From contig JBFDTN010000001.1 in the NCBI GenBank assembly GCA_040719455.1, forward strand, positions 2,017,501 to 2,081,500: a stretch of DNA of 64,000 nt. Reading direction: 5' to 3'. The stretch comes from Streptococcus pneumoniae. Its GTDB lineage: Bacteria; Bacillota; Bacilli; Lactobacillales; Streptococcaceae. Below the pieces are notes generated by a model that did no database searches, was not told where the DNA came from, and worked only from the letters and a program-made list of their open reading frames with translations. Both the position numbers and the translations under genes were made by a program. This document shows positions 28,977-38,024 of the stretch, piece after piece. The first letter of the stretch is position 1; each line of letters starts with the position of its first letter.

Positions 28977-29531
28977 TTATAGTTGCTGCTCCATATCGCA
29001 GTAGTTACAAGCAATGACTTGACCGACTAAGCCAGAAAGTGGCGCCCCGCAAAATGAGCATTTTACAGATACCGTTTTCTCCATAGGCTTGTCTTTTATT
29101 CCAAAGCTGTTTTTAAAGGTGTCAATGGTATCCTTGACAGAATCTGCCAGCAAGTCCATTCCTGGAATAAAGCTATGCCCTAGCTGTTCTAAATCTGTAA
29201 AATCTTGCTGGTACACTTTGCAAATATTTTTAGCCCATTTATCCGTATCGCGACGTTCTTGAAATTGAAATACCTCGTGTCCATTTCGGAAATAGACTTC
29301 TAGCTGTTTTTCTGACCCTTTTTTGACGGATAAAGCTTGAGGTTGGTTGTTAAGGAGCTTGAGTTGTTTGAGGGGAAGTTTTTTAATAGCCTTGGTTTGT
29401 CCAAAAAATCCTTTCTGGATGACAATTAAATGTAAATTAGTCAGGATTAGTTCGCTATCAAACAGAGTGCCATTGCTGACATTTTCGCTCTGCATGATGA
29501 TGGATTCGTTTGGTAATAATGAATAGTCCAT
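28977..29531 (-). CDS. PH-like protein with C-terminal zinc ribbon
   Basis: 184 residues, not assigned to a named family with confidence. Residues about 1-110 look like a bacterial PH-type beta fold (ELILTNLHLIVIQKGFFGQTKAIKKLPLKQLKLL, then LEVYFRNGHEVFQF). The C-terminus is a zinc ribbon with two CxxC knuckles (VKCSFCGAPLSGLVGQVIACNYC). No signal or membrane segment. It ends 10 bases before the SPFH start and begins 29 bases after the lipoprotein stop, so it is co-transcribed with both. Similar zinc-ribbon plus SPFH pairs occur in membrane-stress loci. Confidence 0.7.
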   Translation of the reverse strand: MDYSLLPNESIIMQSENVSNGTLFDSELILTNLHLIVIQKGFFGQTKAIKKLPLKQLKLLNNQPQALSVKKGSEKQLEVYFRNGHEVFQFQERRDTDKWAKNICKVYQQDFTDLEQLGHSFIPGMDLLADSVKDTIDTFKNSFGIKDKPMEKTVSVKCSFCGAPLSGLVGQVIACNYCDMEQQL

Positions 29532-29560
29532 AGTGCTTCTCCTAGGTAGATGATGAGTGA

Positions 29561-30391
29561 TTAACGAGGGGTGATTTCTGAAGGATCAAGCCGGAAAACT
29601 TCTCCCTGTGTGAAGCTAGCGATACGTGCTTTGATATGGATATTTTGCCCTGCTTGTAGCCCATCTATCTTTGAAAATGCATTTGATCTAGCAGAGATAT
29701 TGTAAAATTGAAAAGCAGGTCCAGGCACTCCGACATCTGGTCCTTGGTAGTCGCCTGCATAGATGAGAATATCGTAGTAGTATTTTTTATTTTCATGATG
29801 AGTGAGAAGGGCAACGTGTCCATCAAATTCGACAGTTCTATCTTTATACTTTTCGACAAAAGTAGAGATGGCTCCTGGATCTTCTGTTGTCAAAATCGCG
29901 GCAAAGTCAGGATTGTTAGCGGCAGTAATATTTTCTTCTGCTGGTTTTTCTGGCTCAGAAGAGACTGGCTCTGAGCTTAAACTCGTACTCTCTTTGGTGG
30001 ATGAACTTGTACTTGAGCTTGCTGACTCTTTAGATTCTGAGGAAGATTCTTCTTTTTCTTCCTTAAAAGTATGATAGGTCACGGTAATCTTAGCGTCTTT
30101 TGCATATTCGGACCCTTTGGTAAAATCTGTATCGCCATTGATAGATACGCTTTCGATTTGCCCATCTTTTTTGAGCAATCCTGTAATGAGGTCTTCGATT
30201 TTTTCTACTTTTACATTGGTAAATCCAGCGTCCTCTAGCTGATTGACAATCGTTTTATAGTTTTGTTTGTGGATGTTTTCAGAAGTAATAGGTAGCTTAA
30301 TAGTATCTGTTTTCGCCTCTTCATTGTCTTTTGAGCAGGCAACTAAAAGTAGGGCAGTACCAGCCACCAATAGATGTTTCCAAGATTTCAT
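29561..30391 (-). CDS. Lipoprotein with DUF4839-like C-terminal domain
   Basis: 276 residues. Lipoprotein signal KSWKHLLVAGTALLLVAC, lipid Cys20. A PASTA-like segment (about 45-115, IVNQLEDAGFTNVKVEKIEDL...AKITVTYHTF) is followed by a Ser/Glu-rich low-complexity linker (about 118-160). The C-terminal domain (about 165-276: GAISTFVEKYKDRTVEFDGHVALL, YYYDILIYAGDYQG, FSKIDGLQAGQNIHIKARI) resembles DUF4839. Function unknown. AAAGGAGATTATT precedes the ATG. Its promoter has a (TA)9 spacer and may switch on and off. First gene of the three-gene operon. Confidence 0.8.
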   Translation of the reverse strand: MKSWKHLLVAGTALLLVACSKDNEEAKTDTIKLPITSENIHKQNYKTIVNQLEDAGFTNVKVEKIEDLITGLLKKDGQIESVSINGDTDFTKGSEYAKDAKITVTYHTFKEEKEESSSESKESASSSTSSSTKESTSLSSEPVSSEPEKPAEENITAANNPDFAAILTTEDPGAISTFVEKYKDRTVEFDGHVALLTHHENKKYYYDILIYAGDYQGPDVGVPGPAFQFYNISARSNAFSKIDGLQAGQNIHIKARIASFTQGEVFRLDPSEITPR

Positions 30392-30429
30392 AATAATCTC
30401 CTTTATTTTAGATAAGATACGTCTATTGT

Positions 30430-30456
30430 ATTATATATATATATATATAATGTCAA
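30430..30456 (-). promoter_or_regulatory. Promoter with a (TA)9 spacer, possibly phase variable
   Basis: Reverse strand: TTGACA (30456-30451, perfect), then 15 bases that are almost only TA repeats, then TATAAT (30435-30430, perfect). The uninterrupted (TA)9 tract spans 30432-30449. One more TA would give the optimal 17-base spacing, one fewer 13. The start of transcription lies about 32 bases from the lipoprotein ATG. Confidence 0.85.
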
Positions 30457-30557
30457 GTATTTTTTGTAAAAAAAATTCAAAATTGTAGGCAGAAATTAGA
30501 TGGATTGATATTTCCTTGAAAAAAATATGATATAATCCTTCAAAAGGAGGCCCGCTT

Positions 30558-31427
30558 ATGAAAGACAATCGTATATTAGCAGGTGTTCATGAGAGTGTTC
30601 GTCCGACACCTGTTCTTCTTGTGCCAGTGGTGGCAATTTTATGCTTAATCGGTGGCGGAATCTTGACCTTTGTATTTGGTCTAATGTTCTTTCCTCTCGT
30701 TGCTAGGCTTCTCAATACTTTTGGCTTTTTGTTCATTGAGCTGGGGAGTTTTGCAGCGACTAGCCTTGTGCTGATGACTTGGGTTAAATTCGTCGAAAAA
30801 CGCTCTATTCAGAGTCTCGGTTTCTTTCGGAAGCATGCTGGGCTAGAGTTGTTGAAAGGAATTGCTTGGGGCTTTCTAGCTTTTAGCCTGTTATTTTTAA
30901 GCATTTTTCTAGTTGGTGGCTATTCGATTCAAGGGCTTGATATTAGTGTGAGTAATCTCCTCTATGGACTTGCGATTTTTCCGTTTTGGCTGATTCAAGG
31001 AGGCACGGAAGAGCTATTGACACGCAGTTGGATGATGCCAGAGCTTCATCGGAAATGCTCTCTTATGGTTAGCATTCTCTTGTCCAGTAGTTTTTTTGCA
31101 CTTCTTCACATGCTGAATCAAGGCATTGCTATTTTACCAATTGTGAATTTGCTTTTATTTGGCATTTTTGCCTGCCTGTATCTACTTTACACAGATAATA
31201 TCTGGGGCGTGGCTGGTTTTCATGCCGTTTGGAATTTTGCGCAAGGAAATCTTTATGGAACGCCTGTCAGTGGTAATGTTGTGGAGCAAAGAATCTTACA
31301 TGTGACGAGCAATCCAATCCCTGATTATCTGTCAGGAGGTAGTTTTGGTCCAGAAGGTTCGATATTTACTACAATTTTATTTATCTGTACTAGCCTGTAT
31401 CTCTATCGACGAATCAAGAAAACCTAA
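30558..31427 (+). CDS. CPBP-family intramembrane metalloprotease (Abi/CAAX type)
   Basis: 289 residues with about eight transmembrane helices. The three family motifs are visible: EELLTRSWMMPEL (EExxxR), SSFFALLHMLNQG (FxxxH) and FHAVWNFAQGN (HxxxN). Members are site-2-like proteases acting on prenylated or other membrane substrates; in lactic acid bacteria they are often linked to bacteriocin self-immunity. No bacteriocin gene is seen nearby. AAAGGAGG precedes ATG 30558, with an extended -10 TGATATAAT about 20 bases earlier. Single-gene unit. Confidence 0.88.
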   Translation: MKDNRILAGVHESVRPTPVLLVPVVAILCLIGGGILTFVFGLMFFPLVARLLNTFGFLFIELGSFAATSLVLMTWVKFVEKRSIQSLGFFRKHAGLELLKGIAWGFLAFSLLFLSIFLVGGYSIQGLDISVSNLLYGLAIFPFWLIQGGTEELLTRSWMMPELHRKCSLMVSILLSSSFFALLHMLNQGIAILPIVNLLLFGIFACLYLLYTDNIWGVAGFHAVWNFAQGNLYGTPVSGNVVEQRILHVTSNPIPDYLSGGSFGPEGSIFTTILFICTSLYLYRRIKKT

Positions 31428-31450
31428 AAGCCGACAAATGTTGGCTTTTT
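31426..31450 (+). terminator. Terminator of the CPBP gene
   Basis: AAAAGCCGACA, loop AA, TGTTGGCTTTTT. Confidence 0.85.
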
Positions 31451-31706
31451 ATGATGTGTATTGATAGCAAAAACTGCTCCTAGATACAATAAGGAGTCAT
31501 CAAATGACAAGCGAGAAAAGCGTAGAACTGTGGAATACTAGCAATGCTTGAGAGCTTAGAGAAGAAAACGCGAGTCTTGGTGGGATTTTTAGAAAAAAAG
31601 AGGACTATCTGCCAAGTAAAAGCCTGTCAAAGATGGAGTATGTATCATTTACAGCTAACGGATATCTGTTTTCTTTAAGGAATTAGAGAATTTGAGCAGT
31701 TTATTC
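31451..31706. other. Gene-free stretch before rpsF
   Basis: 256 bases. An ATG at 31504 with AAGGAG before it opens only 15 codons, and the same frame continues past one TGA for 43 codons more. This could be a decayed small gene, but nothing recognisable is encoded. Confidence 0.35.
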
Positions 31707-31735
31707 TTGCTATTTTTTTAAGAATCCTTTATAAT
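31707..31735 (+). promoter_or_regulatory. rpsF-ssb-rpsR promoter
   Basis: TTGCTA (31707-31712), 17 bases, TATAAT (31730-31735), 70 bases before rpsF. Confidence 0.75.
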
Positions 31736-31743
31736 AGTTATTT

Positions 31744-31779
31744 GTGAGCAAACCTCACTTACTCATGGAAAACATGAGT
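31744..31779 (+). promoter_or_regulatory. Two-hairpin leader of rpsF (possible S6:S18 autoregulatory site)
   Basis: GTGAG/CTCAC (31744-31758) and ACTCATG/CATGAGT (31761-31779) stem-loops lie directly before the rpsF ribosome site. Firmicute rpsF leaders commonly bind the S6:S18 complex; whether this pair is that motif I cannot confirm. Confidence 0.5.
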
Positions 31780-31805
31780 CACTAGACCAAAAGGAGGAAA
31801 AATCA

Positions 31806-32096
31806 ATGGCTAAATACGAAATTCTTTATATCATTCGTCCAAACATTGAAGAAGAAGCAAAAACTGCTTTGGTAACACGCTTTGACTCTATCTTGACAGA
31901 CAACGGTGCTACTGTTGTTGAATCAAAAGATTGGGAAAAACGTCGCTTGGCATACGAAATCCAAGATTTCCGCGAAGGACTTTACCACATCGTAACAGTT
32001 GAAGCAAATGACGATGCAGCTCTTAAAGAGTTTGACCGTCTTTCAAAAATCAACGCAGACATTCTTCGTCACATGATTGTGAAACTTGACGCGTAA
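31806..32096 (+). CDS. rpsF: 30S ribosomal protein S6
   Basis: 96 residues; binds 16S rRNA in the platform together with S18. Opening [19 protein letters not shown], then [21 protein letters not shown] and the C-terminal [22 protein letters not shown] are diagnostic. AAAGGAGGAAAAATCA precedes the ATG. First gene of the conserved rpsF-ssb-rpsR operon; ssb starts 11 bases later. Confidence 0.98.
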   Translation: MAKYEILYIIRPNIEEEAKTALVTRFDSILTDNGATVVESKDWEKRRLAYEIQDFREGLYHIVTVEANDDAALKEFDRLSKINADILRHMIVKLDA

Positions 32097-32107
32097 GAAG
32101 GTAGACT

Positions 32108-32596
32108 ATGATCAATAATGTTGTACTTGTGGGTCGTATGACTCGTGATGCAGAACTTCGTTACACCCCGCAAAACCTCGCCGTAGCGACATTTACACTT
32201 GCCGTAAACCGCAATTTTAAAAATCAAAACGGAGAGCGTGAAGCAGACTTTATTAACTGTGTCATTTGGCGCCAACAAGCTGAAAATTTGGCGAATTGGG
32301 CTAAGAAAGGCGCTTTGGTAGGAGTGACTGGACGTATCCAGACACGCAACTACGAAAACCAACAAGGTCAGCGTGTGTATGTAACGGAAATTTTAGCAGA
32401 AAGTTTCCAACTATTGGAAAGTCGTGCTAGTCGTGAAGGTCAATCTGGTGGTTATACTCCAAATAATTTTGGAACTCCAGCACCAAGCTTTGGCAATCCT
32501 GAACCTGCAAATCAAGTACCAAACTTTTCTCGTGATGAAAGCCCATTTGGTACAACCAATCCAATGGATATTTCAGACGACGACCTACCATTCTAG
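32108..32596 (+). CDS. ssb: Single-stranded DNA-binding protein
   Basis: 162 residues. N-terminal OB fold (about 1-105): [70 protein letters not shown]. Then a flexible Gly/Asn/Pro-rich linker, then the acidic protein-interaction tip DISDDDLPF. Protects ssDNA in replication, repair and transformation. Located as usual between rpsF and rpsR. Confidence 0.98.
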   Translation: MINNVVLVGRMTRDAELRYTPQNLAVATFTLAVNRNFKNQNGEREADFINCVIWRQQAENLANWAKKGALVGVTGRIQTRNYENQQGQRVYVTEILAESFQLLESRASREGQSGGYTPNNFGTPAPSFGNPEPANQVPNFSRDESPFGTTNPMDISDDDLPF

Positions 32597-32679
32597 TCAA
32601 GGAAGAATTGGACTAAACTCACTTGAGTTTGGGGACTGTTTGTACAGAACCCTAAGATATCATATAAAGGAGAATACAC

Positions 32680-32922
32680 ATGGCTCAACAACAACGTCGT
32701 GGCGGATTCAAACGCCGTAAAAAAGTTGACTACATCGCAGCAAACAAAATTGAATATGTTGATTACAAAGATACTGAGCTTCTTAGCCGTTTTGTTTCAG
32801 AACGTGGGAAAATCCTTCCTCGTCGTGTAACTGGAACTTCAGCTAAAAACCAACGTAAAGTAACAACTGCAATCAAACGTGCGCGTGTAATGGCTTTGAT
32901 GCCTTTCGTAAACGAAGATTAA
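32680..32922 (+). CDS. rpsR: 30S ribosomal protein S18
   Basis: 80 residues, basic. [18 protein letters not shown], then [45 protein letters not shown] is the S18 signature. AAAGGAG precedes the ATG. Last gene of the operon, followed by a strong terminator. It lacks the CxxC zinc form seen in some bacteria. Confidence 0.98.
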   Translation: MAQQQRRGGFKRRKKVDYIAANKIEYVDYKDTELLSRFVSERGKILPRRVTGTSAKNQRKVTTAIKRARVMALMPFVNED

Positions 32923-32929
32923 TAAAAAT

Positions 32930-32957
32930 GAGACTGGATTTGTATCCAGTCTTTTTT
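32930..32957 (+). terminator. Terminator of rpsF-ssb-rpsR
   Basis: AGACTGGAT, loop TTGT, ATCCAGTCT then TTTTTT. Confidence 0.9.
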
Positions 32958-33330
32958 GATACCTTGTCACTGAGTTCCATGCTTCACTAGAGCATGGAAG
33001 AAAATAGAAAATTGTGAACAACTTATCCAAAACACTGATAAAGCCACATTCTACGTAGAAGAAGCTATCTGGAGTTAGGAGAGACGAGTTAACGATGTCA
33101 TACATTAAAACTAAATGACCATGCTAGCCCTATTTCTAACGGTATGGACATGTCGTAGGCAGATTTATGTAAACGCTAAAGTGAGAACTAGCAAATAGTT
33201 TAAGGGAGATAGGGCTTTTGATGAAGGAAAAGAAATTGCATATATAGTTTCATAAATGACCCTCTAACACTATCTGTGCATTACTTTTACGTCTATAAAA
33301 CATTTTAAACGACTTTGTTTCTGAATAGAC
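32958..33330. repeat. Gene-free stretch with half a RUP-like element
   Basis: About 370 bases without a gene. CCATGCTTCACTAGAGCATGG is a hairpin at about 32978-32998. The segment 33074-33122 (GGAGTTAGGAGAGACGAGTTAACGATGTCA...ATTAAAACTAAATGACCAT, abbreviated) matches the right half of the RUP-like element at 27337-27441; I see no matching left end, so it is a remnant. Confidence 0.5.
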
Positions 33331-33333
33331 TAA

Positions 33334-33390
33334 GAAAAAAGCCCCAACTCCAAAGCTACAATGTATGTTAGCTTTGAAATTGAGGTTGTT
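33334..33390 (-). terminator. Terminator of corA-DUF1129
   Basis: Reverse strand AACCTCAATTTCAAAGCTA pairs with AGCTTTGGAGTTGGGGCTTTTTT with a few mismatches. Confidence 0.7.
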
Positions 33391-33405
33391 TTAAAAGATA
33401 TCTGT

Positions 33406-34068
33406 TTACGATTGAATCCGACTGGATTGCATGGTACTTTTGATATTGTATTTTTTCTTGAGTAGGTAGCGGATTCCAAAAGCGATGGCTCCGATAAGAA
33501 CCAAACCAAAGTGCGGAAGAACAGGGTTGATGATCGCTGGTAAAAGGCTAGTGATGGAAAAGGCTACAATCCAAAGGAGCGTACAAGCAGTGAGAATCAA
33601 AAAAGATTTCCACAGTGGTGGACGCTTGGTGCGATCTTGTCCCATAAAGCGATACACATACCTATACATGGCGTAAAAGACTAAACCACCGACTGCACTA
33701 GAGCTGAGAATGGTGGTAAGACCATAGATTTCGGGTTGTGATGAAAGCATAGAAACCACCCCTTGTACGATAGCAAAAAAAGCTAGGATAACCAAGGAAG
33801 TATCTAACCACATGAGAAATGGGTTGTCGTTTTCTGGTGCTGTTTCAGGGGCAGCTGGCTTGACTTGCTCCAATGCCCAAGCCGTTGGGGAGCCATAAAG
33901 TCCACGCGCAGGGATTCCCTTTTTTTGGTTTTCTAAAATAGTTGGCAAAATGGTGGATAGAAGTGCTTCAATTTCCTGATCGGTTTTGCCTTCGTGGATC
34001 AACTGCTTGGTAGCGGTATGGATAAATTCTTGATTTTTCTTGGTTAATTCATTGAGATTGATTGACAT
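33406..34068 (-). CDS. DUF1129 family membrane protein
   Basis: 220 residues. A soluble N-terminal helical part (about 1-75, LTKKNQEFIHTATKQLIHEGKTDQEIEALLSTILPTILENQKKG) is followed by four transmembrane helices (about 84-105, 112-135, 153-175, 180-200) and a basic tail. This is the DUF1129 layout, function unknown. It lies 20 bases downstream of corA on the same strand. The corA, DUF1129 and divergent uvrA grouping is a conserved streptococcal arrangement, so it is an ordinary core gene. AAGGAGCATTT precedes the ATG. Confidence 0.85.
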   Translation of the reverse strand: MSINLNELTKKNQEFIHTATKQLIHEGKTDQEIEALLSTILPTILENQKKGIPARGLYGSPTAWALEQVKPAAPETAPENDNPFLMWLDTSLVILAFFAIVQGVVSMLSSQPEIYGLTTILSSSAVGGLVFYAMYRYVYRFMGQDRTKRPPLWKSFLILTACTLLWIVAFSITSLLPAIINPVLPHFGLVLIGAIAFGIRYLLKKKYNIKSTMQSSRIQS

Positions 34069-34088
34069 AAATGCTCCTTAAAATAGGG

Positions 34089-35033
34089 TTAGAACCATCT
34101 TTTCTTGATGAAATAGACGGTGAGTGAAAAGCTGATGGCAAAGGAAATGAAGATAATGAGCCAAAAGGCATGCGGGAGACCATTTAGCGGAATATCGTTA
34201 TCCTTAAAGTTCATACCATAAGCCGAGAAAATCATGGTTGGGATTTCAAGTACCATGGTCATGAGAGCCAAGGTTTTCATGATGGTATTTTGATTGTTGG
34301 AGACAATGGTTGCAAAGGTTTCTGTCATACCGTGCAAGATATTGCCATAGATATCAGCCATCTCAATCGCCTGTTGGGTCTCAATTAGCGTGTCTTCAAG
34401 CAAATCATCGTCTTCGACATAGCGCTTGATAATGCTTGATGAGCCTGTCAATTTTTTGACTACACGCTCATTGGTCTTGAGAGAGGCTTTGAAATAGACG
34501 ATGGTTTTTTCCAGCTCCATCAGCTCAATCAATTCTTCATTTCGAGTGGCTTGGTGGAGTTGGCTTTCGATTTGCTCACTTTTTCGGTCGATTGTTCGTA
34601 GGGCGGCTAGGTAAATTTCTGCATTGCGGTAGAGCATTTGAAAGACAAAGCGGGACCGCATAAAGGTGTAGAAATTACGCAAGCGACGATTGATAAAGCT
34701 ATCGAGCAAGGGTAATTGCTCCAAGCAAGTCGTCACAATGACATCGTCTGTGATGACGATTCCCAAAGGAATGGTTACATAGTAGGTCTTGTTATTACGT
34801 TCTTCGACCACGGGCACATCCACGATGATAAGGGTATAGTCGTCTTCGATTACGATACGAGACATCTCCTCGGCATCAAGTGGAGCTCTGAGGTCTGCAA
34901 GGTCGATATTATAGGCATTTGCGACTTCAATGGATTCGCTTTGGGTAGGATTCACAAGGTTAATCCAAGTTCCAGGTTCCAGAGACTCAACTTCTCTAAA
35001 CTCTGTTGTGGTTGATAAAAATATTTGTCTCAT
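34089..35033 (-). CDS. corA: CorA-family magnesium/divalent cation transporter
   Basis: Pentameric Mg2+ channel of the cytoplasmic membrane. 314 residues: a large cytosolic funnel (about 1-250), then two C-terminal transmembrane helices, with the selectivity motif YGMNF between them and the basic end IKKRWF. Also typical is TKIVV-like IPLGIVITDDVIVTTCLE and the long helix region ATRNEELIELMELEKTIVYFKASLKTNERVVKKL. AAAAGGAGGTCAGG before ATG 35033. Divergent from uvrA. Confidence 0.94.
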   Translation of the reverse strand: MRQIFLSTTTEFREVESLEPGTWINLVNPTQSESIEVANAYNIDLADLRAPLDAEEMSRIVIEDDYTLIIVDVPVVEERNNKTYYVTIPLGIVITDDVIVTTCLEQLPLLDSFINRRLRNFYTFMRSRFVFQMLYRNAEIYLAALRTIDRKSEQIESQLHQATRNEELIELMELEKTIVYFKASLKTNERVVKKLTGSSSIIKRYVEDDDLLEDTLIETQQAIEMADIYGNILHGMTETFATIVSNNQNTIMKTLALMTMVLEIPTMIFSAYGMNFKDNDIPLNGLPHAFWLIIFISFAISFSLTVYFIKKRWF

Positions 35034-35164
35034 CCTGACCTCCTTTTAGTGAATTCATTGCACACTTTACCATTATACTATAAAAATCCAATTTTTAGGA
35101 CAAAAGATTGTCAAAATTTTTGATATAATGAAAGGTAGCAAATAAAAAGAGAAAGTAAGGAAAC

Positions 35165-38002
35165 ATGCAGGATAAAATTGTCATTCATGGAGCTCGTGCC
35201 CATAATTTGAAAAACATTGATGTGACTATTCCACGAGATAAGCTGGTTGTGGTGACTGGATTGTCAGGTTCTGGGAAGTCAAGTCTCGCTTTTGACACGC
35301 TCTATGCAGAAGGGCAGCGCCGGTATGTGGAGAGTTTATCGGCTTATGCTAGGCAGTTTTTGGGCAATATGGAAAAGCCAGATGTGGATTCGATTGATGG
35401 TTTGAGTCCTGCTATTTCCATTGACCAAAAAACGACCAGTAAAAATCCCCGCTCAACCGTGGGGACAACGACGGAGATCAATGATTATCTAAGGCTTCTT
35501 TATGCACGGATTGGGACGCCTTACTGTATCAATGGGCATGGAGCGATTAAGGCTTCGTCCGTTGAGCAGATTGTTAATCAGGTCTTGGAATTGCCAGAAC
35601 GCCAGCGTCTGCAGGTCTTGGCACCAATTGTTCGCAAGAAAAAGGGGCAGCATAAGACCTTGTTTGAAAAAATCCAGAAAGACGGCTATGTCCGTGTGCG
35701 TGTGGATGGCGAGATTTATGATGTGACAGAGGTTCCAGAGCTTTCAAAGAGCAAAAAGCACGATATTGAGGTCGTGGTGGACCGTATTGTCATCAAAGAT
35801 GGGATTCGCAGTCGTCTCTTTGATTCGGTTGAGGCAGCGCTGCGAATTGCAGAAGGCTATGTGATTATGGACACCATGGATGGTAAGGAAATGCTCTTTT
35901 CGGAGCATTATGCTTGTCCTTTATGTGGGTTTACAGTTCCAGAGCTTGAGCCACGTCTCTTTTCTTTCAATGCTCCTTTTGGCTCTTGTAGCGAGTGCGA
36001 TGGCTTGGGCATGAAGCTTGAAGTGGATCTTGACTTGGTCGTGCCAGATGGGACAAAGACCTTACGAGAAGGGGCTTTAGCGCCTTGGAATCCGATATCT
36101 TCTAACTACTATCCACAAATGCTCGAGCAAGCCATGACGGAATTTGGCGTGGATATGGCTACGCCGTTTGAAGAATTGAGCGATGATGAGAAAAACTTGA
36201 TTTTCAATGGGTCAGATGGTAAGGAATTCCATTTCCATTATGAAAATGAATTTGGTGGTGTTCGTGATATTGACATTCCTTTTGAGGGGATTGTGACCAA
36301 TATCAGCCGTCGCTATCGTGAGACCAGTAGTGATTTCACACGGACGCAAATGCGGACCTATATGAATGAGCTGACTTGTGCGACTTGTCATGGCTATCGT
36401 TTGAATGACCAAGCGCTTTCTGTTCGTATTGGTGGGGAGAAAGGGCTACACATCGGAGAATTGTCGGAGTTGTCGATCGCAGATCACTTGGCTGTTGTAG
36501 AAAATCTCAGCTTGACTGACAATGAAGCAACCATTGCAAAACCGATTGTCAAAGAAATCCATGATCGCCTCTCTTTCTTGAATAACGTCGGTTTGAATTA
36601 TTTGACCCTATCTCGGTCTGCAGGAACTCTCTCAGGTGGAGAGAGCCAGCGGATTCGCTTGGCAACGCAGATTGGCTCAAACCTGAGTGGTGTCCTTTAT
36701 ATCTTGGATGAGCCGTCGATCGGTCTTCATCAGCGGGACAATGATCGCCTGATTGAGAGTTTGAAAAAAATGCGGGATTTGGGAAATACCCTTATCGTGG
36801 TGGAGCATGATGAGGATACCATGCGTGAAGCGGACTATTTGATTGACGTTGGACCTGGTGCGGGTGTGTTTGGCGGTGAGATTGTCGCAGCTGGAACACC
36901 CAAGCAAGTCGCAAGAAATAGCAAGTCTATTACTGGTCAGTACCTATCTGGAAAACGCAAGATTGCTGTGCCAAGTGAGCGTCGTGTAGGAAATGGTCGC
37001 TTTATTGAAATCAAGGGGGCTAGCCAAAACAATCTCCAAAATGTCACTGCTAAGTTTCCGCTAGGCAAATTTATCGCAGTTACAGGCGTTTCTGGCTCTG
37101 GGAAATCAACGCTGATTAATTCGATTTTGAAAAAAGCCATTGCGCAGAAACTCAACCGAAATTCGGATAAGCCAGGGAAGTTTACGTCTATTTCTGGAAT
37201 TGAGCATGTCGATCGCTTGATTGACATTGACCAAAGTCCGATTGGGCGCACTCCGCGTTCCAACCCTGCAACCTATACAGGGGTCTTTGACGATATTAGG
37301 GATTTATTTGCTCAGACCAATGAAGCCAAGATTCGTGGCTACAAGAAAGGGCGTTTCTCGTTCAATGTGAAAGGTGGACGTTGTGAAGCTTGCTCAGGAG
37401 ATGGCATTATCAAGATTGAGATGCATTTCTTGCCAGATGTTTATGTGGCTTGCGAGGTCTGCCACGGTACGCGCTACAATAGTGAGACTTTAGAAGTTCA
37501 TTATAAGGAAAAAAATATCGCACAAGTGCTGGATATGACAGTCAATGACGCTGTCGAGTTCTTCAAGCATATTCCAAAAATTGAGCGCAAGCTAAAAACC
37601 ATCAAAGATGTGGGGCTGGGTTATGTCACTTTAGGGCAGCCTGCAACGACTCTCTCTGGGGGTGAAGCGCAGCGGATGAAACTAGCTAGTGAACTCCACA
37701 AACGCTCAACTGGAAAAAGCTTTTATATCCTTGATGAACCAACCACGGGCTTGCATACCGAAGACATCGCAAGACTTCTTGCGGTCTTGGCTCGCTTTGT
37801 CGATGATGGCAATACTGTGCTTGTCATCGAGCATAATTTAGATGTCATTAAAACGGCAGACCATATCATTGACTTGGGACCAGAAGGCGGTGTCGGTGGT
37901 GGTACCATTATCGCAACAGGAACACCAGAAGAAGTAGCAGCAAATGAAGCTAGCTATACAGGTCAGTATTTGAAAGGAAAGTTGAAATCAACTGACATAT
38001 AA
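35165..38002 (+). CDS. uvrA: Excinuclease ABC subunit A
   Basis: Damage-recognition ATPase of nucleotide excision repair. 945 residues, full length. First Walker [21 protein letters not shown] (about 31-50), second [14 protein letters not shown] (about 638). Both ABC signatures ([24 protein letters not shown]) and Walker B sites ([30 protein letters not shown]) are present. Two zinc modules are seen ([19 protein letters not shown]...[20 protein letters not shown]...CEVCHG). An extended -10 (TGATATAAT) lies about 35 bases upstream. Its stop abuts a terminator into which an IS1182-type element has inserted. Confidence 0.98.
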   Translation: MQDKIVIHGARAHNLKNIDVTIPRDKLVVVTGLSGSGKSSLAFDTLYAEGQRRYVESLSAYARQFLGNMEKPDVDSIDGLSPAISIDQKTTSKNPRSTVGTTTEINDYLRLLYARIGTPYCINGHGAIKASSVEQIVNQVLELPERQRLQVLAPIVRKKKGQHKTLFEKIQKDGYVRVRVDGEIYDVTEVPELSKSKKHDIEVVVDRIVIKDGIRSRLFDSVEAALRIAEGYVIMDTMDGKEMLFSEHYACPLCGFTVPELEPRLFSFNAPFGSCSECDGLGMKLEVDLDLVVPDGTKTLREGALAPWNPISSNYYPQMLEQAMTEFGVDMATPFEELSDDEKNLIFNGSDGKEFHFHYENEFGGVRDIDIPFEGIVTNISRRYRETSSDFTRTQMRTYMNELTCATCHGYRLNDQALSVRIGGEKGLHIGELSELSIADHLAVVENLSLTDNEATIAKPIVKEIHDRLSFLNNVGLNYLTLSRSAGTLSGGESQRIRLATQIGSNLSGVLYILDEPSIGLHQRDNDRLIESLKKMRDLGNTLIVVEHDEDTMREADYLIDVGPGAGVFGGEIVAAGTPKQVARNSKSITGQYLSGKRKIAVPSERRVGNGRFIEIKGASQNNLQNVTAKFPLGKFIAVTGVSGSGKSTLINSILKKAIAQKLNRNSDKPGKFTSISGIEHVDRLIDIDQSPIGRTPRSNPATYTGVFDDIRDLFAQTNEAKIRGYKKGRFSFNVKGGRCEACSGDGIIKIEMHFLPDVYVACEVCHGTRYNSETLEVHYKEKNIAQVLDMTVNDAVEFFKHIPKIERKLKTIKDVGLGYVTLGQPATTLSGGEAQRMKLASELHKRSTGKSFYILDEPTTGLHTEDIARLLAVLARFVDDGNTVLVIEHNLDVIKTADHIIDLGPEGGVGGGTIIATGTPEEVAANEASYTGQYLKGKLKSTDI

Positions 38003-38024
38003 AAAAGAGCCGCAAGGCTCTTTT
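38003..38024. terminator. uvrA terminator hairpin, left copy of a 22-bp duplication
   Basis: AAAAGAGCC, loop GCAA, GGCTCTTTT, starting at the base after the uvrA stop. An identical 22-bp copy in the same orientation (loop also GCAA) lies at 39554-39575 beyond the insertion sequence. Confidence 0.92.

Noticed and set aside
30558-31427. Bacteriocin immunity gene
   Set aside because: CPBP proteases are often called immunity proteins, but no bacteriocin precursor, double-glycine leader or exporter is nearby, so only the family name is given.
31504-31700. Small gene with AAGGAG before rpsF
   Set aside because: Only 15 codons before a stop; continuation past the stop shows no recognisable sequence, so it is not listed as a gene.
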